Of a DNA stretch of 64,000 nucleotides, positions 62,202-64,000 are shown one piece after another. The stretch comes from Roseitranquillus sp963709765. GTDB lineage: Bacteria > Pseudomonadota > Alphaproteobacteria > Rhodobacterales > Rhodobacteraceae. The stretch covers positions 62,001-126,000 of the forward strand of contig CAVPXL010000001.1 in the NCBI GenBank assembly GCA_963709765.1, given 5' to 3'. The position numbers and the translations under genes were made by a program. Each line of letters begins with the position of its first letter. Position 1 is the stretch's first letter. The notes under the pieces are model-generated. The model saw only the letters and a program-made list of their open reading frames with translations. It was not told the DNA's origin and did not search any database.

Positions 62202-62660
62202 TCAGACCGGCAACGCGATCTCCTGTTTCACCTCGCGCAGGACGAGGTTCGTGCGGGCGCTCTCAACCCCCGGCAGCCGAAAGAGAAACGTCTCGAGAAA
62301 GGCATTGTAGGCCGCCAGATCGGCACACAGCACACGTAGGTGATAATCAGCTTCGCCAGTCGTCGCGAAGCAGTCGAGCACTTCTTCGCGCTCGCGGATC
62401 TCCCGGACGAACCGCTCCACCAGCCCTTCATCATGGCGGGCGAGCTGCACATGCACGATGGCGTGGAATGTCAGACCGCACGCCGCCGGATCGGCCAGGG
62501 CCACATAGCCGCGAATGGCCCCCGTTTCTTCCAGCGCCCGCACACGGCGCCAGCAGGCCGAGGTCGACATGGCCGTCGCATCGGCCAGATCCTGGTTCGA
62601 CATCCGTCCGTCGCGCTGCAATCGGCGAAGGATGCGCCTGTCAGTGTCTTTCAGCGTCAA
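62202..62660 (-). CDS. Lrp/AsnC-family regulator
   Basis: 152 residues. N-terminal helix-turn-helix LKDTDRRILRRLQRDGRMSN then QDLADATAMSTSACWRRVRA, and a C-terminal RAM domain with ligand-sensing GEADYHLRVLCADLAAYNAF. TTG at 62660 has GGAGG seven bases upstream and opens like typical Lrp proteins; the ATG at 62693 lacks such a site. Divergent from indolepyruvate ferredoxin oxidoreductase, so it probably senses an aromatic amino acid and controls that gene. Confidence 0.88.
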   Translation of the reverse strand: MTLKDTDRRILRRLQRDGRMSNQDLADATAMSTSACWRRVRALEETGAIRGYVALADPAACGLTFHAIVHVQLARHDEGLVERFVREIREREEVLDCFATTGEADYHLRVLCADLAAYNAFLETFLFRLPGVESARTNLVLREVKQEIALPV

Positions 62661-62804
62661 AGGAGGACCTCCGAAATACTCTGCCGGAATCATCTGCTAA
62701 TACGGCATATCCTATCACACTGGTCCGGAAAGCCGGCACGGAAAGGCAGGAAGTCGCACGCGGTGGAATGATATGATCGCAACATCGCCACCGGGAGAAG
62801 CTCA

Positions 62805-64000
62805 ATGTCCGTTCCGCGCCTCGATCTCGCCGACTATCGCCTGGCCGACCGCTACGAGCAGCCGGGCGGCCGCGTCTTCCTGACAGGCACGCAAGCCCTG
62901 TCGCGCGTCCTTTTCGACCAGGCCCGCAGGGACCGCGATGCGGAACTCAAGACCGGGGGCTTCGTCTCGGGCTACCGCGGCTCGCCGCTGGGCGCGCTCG
63001 ACCTCGAGCTCTGGAAGTCGAAACAGCGCCTTGCCGAGAACCGGATCGAGTTCCTGCCGGCGGTCAACGAGGATCTGGCCGCCACGGCGGTCCTCGGGTC
63101 GCAGCAGGTGGAAACGGAACCTGGCGCCGAGGTGCAGGGCGTGTTCGCCATGTGGTACGGCAAGGGTCCGGGCGTCGACCGGTCGGGCGATGCGCTCAAG
63201 CACGGCAACGCCTATGGCTCGTCACCCCACGGCGGGGTGCTCGTCGTCGCGGGCGACGATCACGGTTGTGTCTCGTCCTCGATGCCACACCAGTCGGACG
63301 TGGCCTTCATGGCGTGGTTCATGCCGATCCTGAACCCCGCGAGCGTCGGCGAATACCTGACCTTCGGCGAATATGGCTACGCGCTCTCGCGTTTCTCGGG
63401 CATGTGGGTCGGCTTCAAGGCGGTCTCCGAGACGGTCGAATCCGCGCAATCCGTCGAATTGCCGCCCGACCGGCGCTTCGCCATCCCCGACTTCGACATG
63501 CCCGCAGGCGGCCTGCACTACCGCTGGCCCGACCTGCCGGGGCCGCAGATCGAAGAGCGAATGGAGGCCAAGAAACACGCCGCCTGGGCCTTCGCCGAAG
63601 CCAACCCGATCGACCGCGCGATCTACGGCATTCGGGACGCGCGCTATGGCTTCGTCTCCACCGGCAAGGGCCATCTGGACCTGATGGAGGCGCTGCGGCT
63701 CCTCGGCCTCGACGAGGCCGCCTGCCGCCGCCTCGGCATCGACATCTACAAGGTCGGAATGGTCTGGCCGCTGCCGAAGCGTGACGCGCTCGCGTTCGTG
63801 CGTGGCAAGGAGGAAGTGCTGGTCGTCGAGGAAAAGCGCGGCATCATCGAAAGCCAGCTCAAGGAGTATTTCTACGATTATCCCGGCGACAAGCCCGACC
63901 GCATGGTCGGCAAGCACGACGAGAACGACGCGCGCCTGATCCCGTGGACCGGCGAGCTCTCGCCGCGCCTTCTTGTGCCGCTGATCGCCCGGCGTCTCGA
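62805..64000 (+). CDS. Indolepyruvate ferredoxin oxidoreductase, N-terminal part (partial)
   Basis: The first 398 codons of what is normally a fused ~1150-residue enzyme; it runs off the right edge. Opening reads DLADYRLADRYEQPGGRVFL; TPP/oxidoreductase-type segments GFVSGYRGSPLGALDLELWK, FLPAVNEDLAATAVLGSQQV and WYGKGPGVDRSGDALKHGNA are diagnostic of the IorA-like pyruvate:ferredoxin-type fusion. The [4Fe-4S] part is beyond the window. It decarboxylates indolepyruvate or phenylpyruvate to the aryl-acetyl-CoA, so it can feed phenylalanine carbon into phenylacetyl-CoA. The ATG at 62805 has GGGAGAAG upstream. Confidence 0.93.
   Translation, partial: MSVPRLDLADYRLADRYEQPGGRVFLTGTQALSRVLFDQARRDRDAELKTGGFVSGYRGSPLGALDLELWKSKQRLAENRIEFLPAVNEDLAATAVLGSQQVETEPGAEVQGVFAMWYGKGPGVDRSGDALKHGNAYGSSPHGGVLVVAGDDHGCVSSSMPHQSDVAFMAWFMPILNPASVGEYLTFGEYGYALSRFSGMWVGFKAVSETVESAQSVELPPDRRFAIPDFDMPAGGLHYRWPDLPGPQIEERMEAKKHAAWAFAEANPIDRAIYGIRDARYGFVSTGKGHLDLMEALRLLGLDEAACRRLGIDIYKVGMVWPLPKRDALAFVRGKEEVLVVEEKRGIIESQLKEYFYDYPGDKPDRMVGKHDENDARLIPWTGELSPRLLVPLIARRL

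Noticed and set aside
1..64000. CRISPR arrays, insertion sequences, prophage, integrases, toxin-antitoxin pairs
   Set aside because: No regularly spaced repeats, transposase, integrase or phage-type proteins were seen, and tRNA-Cys has no adjacent integrase or duplicated 3' end.

Overview
The window is GC-rich DNA from an alphaproteobacterium, most likely order Rhodobacterales (roseobacter group). Support comes from protein families typical of that order (a DUF6280-type protein, a PopZ/DUF2497-like protein beside tolC and pcm, an EF-G-like paralogue), TRAP and ABC transporters, and a Rhodobacterales-style paa cluster. The assignment rests on recognising families, not on a search. No phage, insertion sequence, plasmid or CRISPR signature was seen.

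Layout. 1-9.4 kb is housekeeping: end of valS, two PLP aminotransferases, an ABC exporter, ygfZ, efp, a PopZ-like protein, tolC and pcm, then tRNA-Cys(GCA) at 9.58 kb. 9.9-16.4 kb is a sugar-type ABC importer (binding protein, two permeases, ATPase) enclosing a GH63/MGH1-type glycoside hydrolase, plausibly for a glycosyl-glycerate osmolyte. 16.4-27.2 kb is a homogentisate regulon: MarR/VOC divergon, then TRAP transporter, DUF2783 protein, flavin hydroxylase, metallo-beta-lactamase-fold protein, fumarylacetoacetase and homogentisate dioxygenase on the minus strand, divergent from a second MarR plus maleylacetoacetate isomerase. 27.4-33.6 kb is an M19 dipeptidase with a dipeptide ABC importer. 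33.7-43.3 kb holds an EF-G-like GTPase, a hybrid histidine kinase, a radical-SAM/UdgX DNA-repair pair, ychF, a Pmp3-like peptide and trpA. 43.4-64 kb is a phenylacetate catabolon: a branched-chain-type ABC importer, paaG-I-K-R on plus, paaJ-A-amidase-B-C-D-E-(PaaA/C-like)-Z on minus, paaX, an Lrp regulator, and the start of indolepyruvate ferredoxin oxidoreductase.

How it works together. Two arylacetate routes share the window. Phenylacetate (imported, released from an amide by the exported amidase, or made from phenylalanine/phenylpyruvate by the oxidoreductase) becomes phenylacetyl-CoA (PaaK or IOR), is epoxidised (PaaABCE), isomerised (PaaG), opened and oxidised (PaaZ), and thiolysed (PaaJ). 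paaF and paaH are not in the window. The other route, possibly starting with hydroxylation of a monohydroxyphenylacetate, makes homogentisate and cleaves it to fumarate and acetoacetate. New regulatory observations from the sequence: a 19-bp motif shared by the paaG and paaJ promoters (probable PaaR operator), and a GTTGC-N4-GCAAC motif at both MarR divergons, whose regulators are paralogues.

Caution on quality: about fifteen genes, concentrated at 11.6-27.4 kb, carry single-base frame breaks, often in short G or C runs. The protein on each side is well preserved, so I read most as sequencing or assembly errors. These genes are listed as CDS over their full span with the break positions given.
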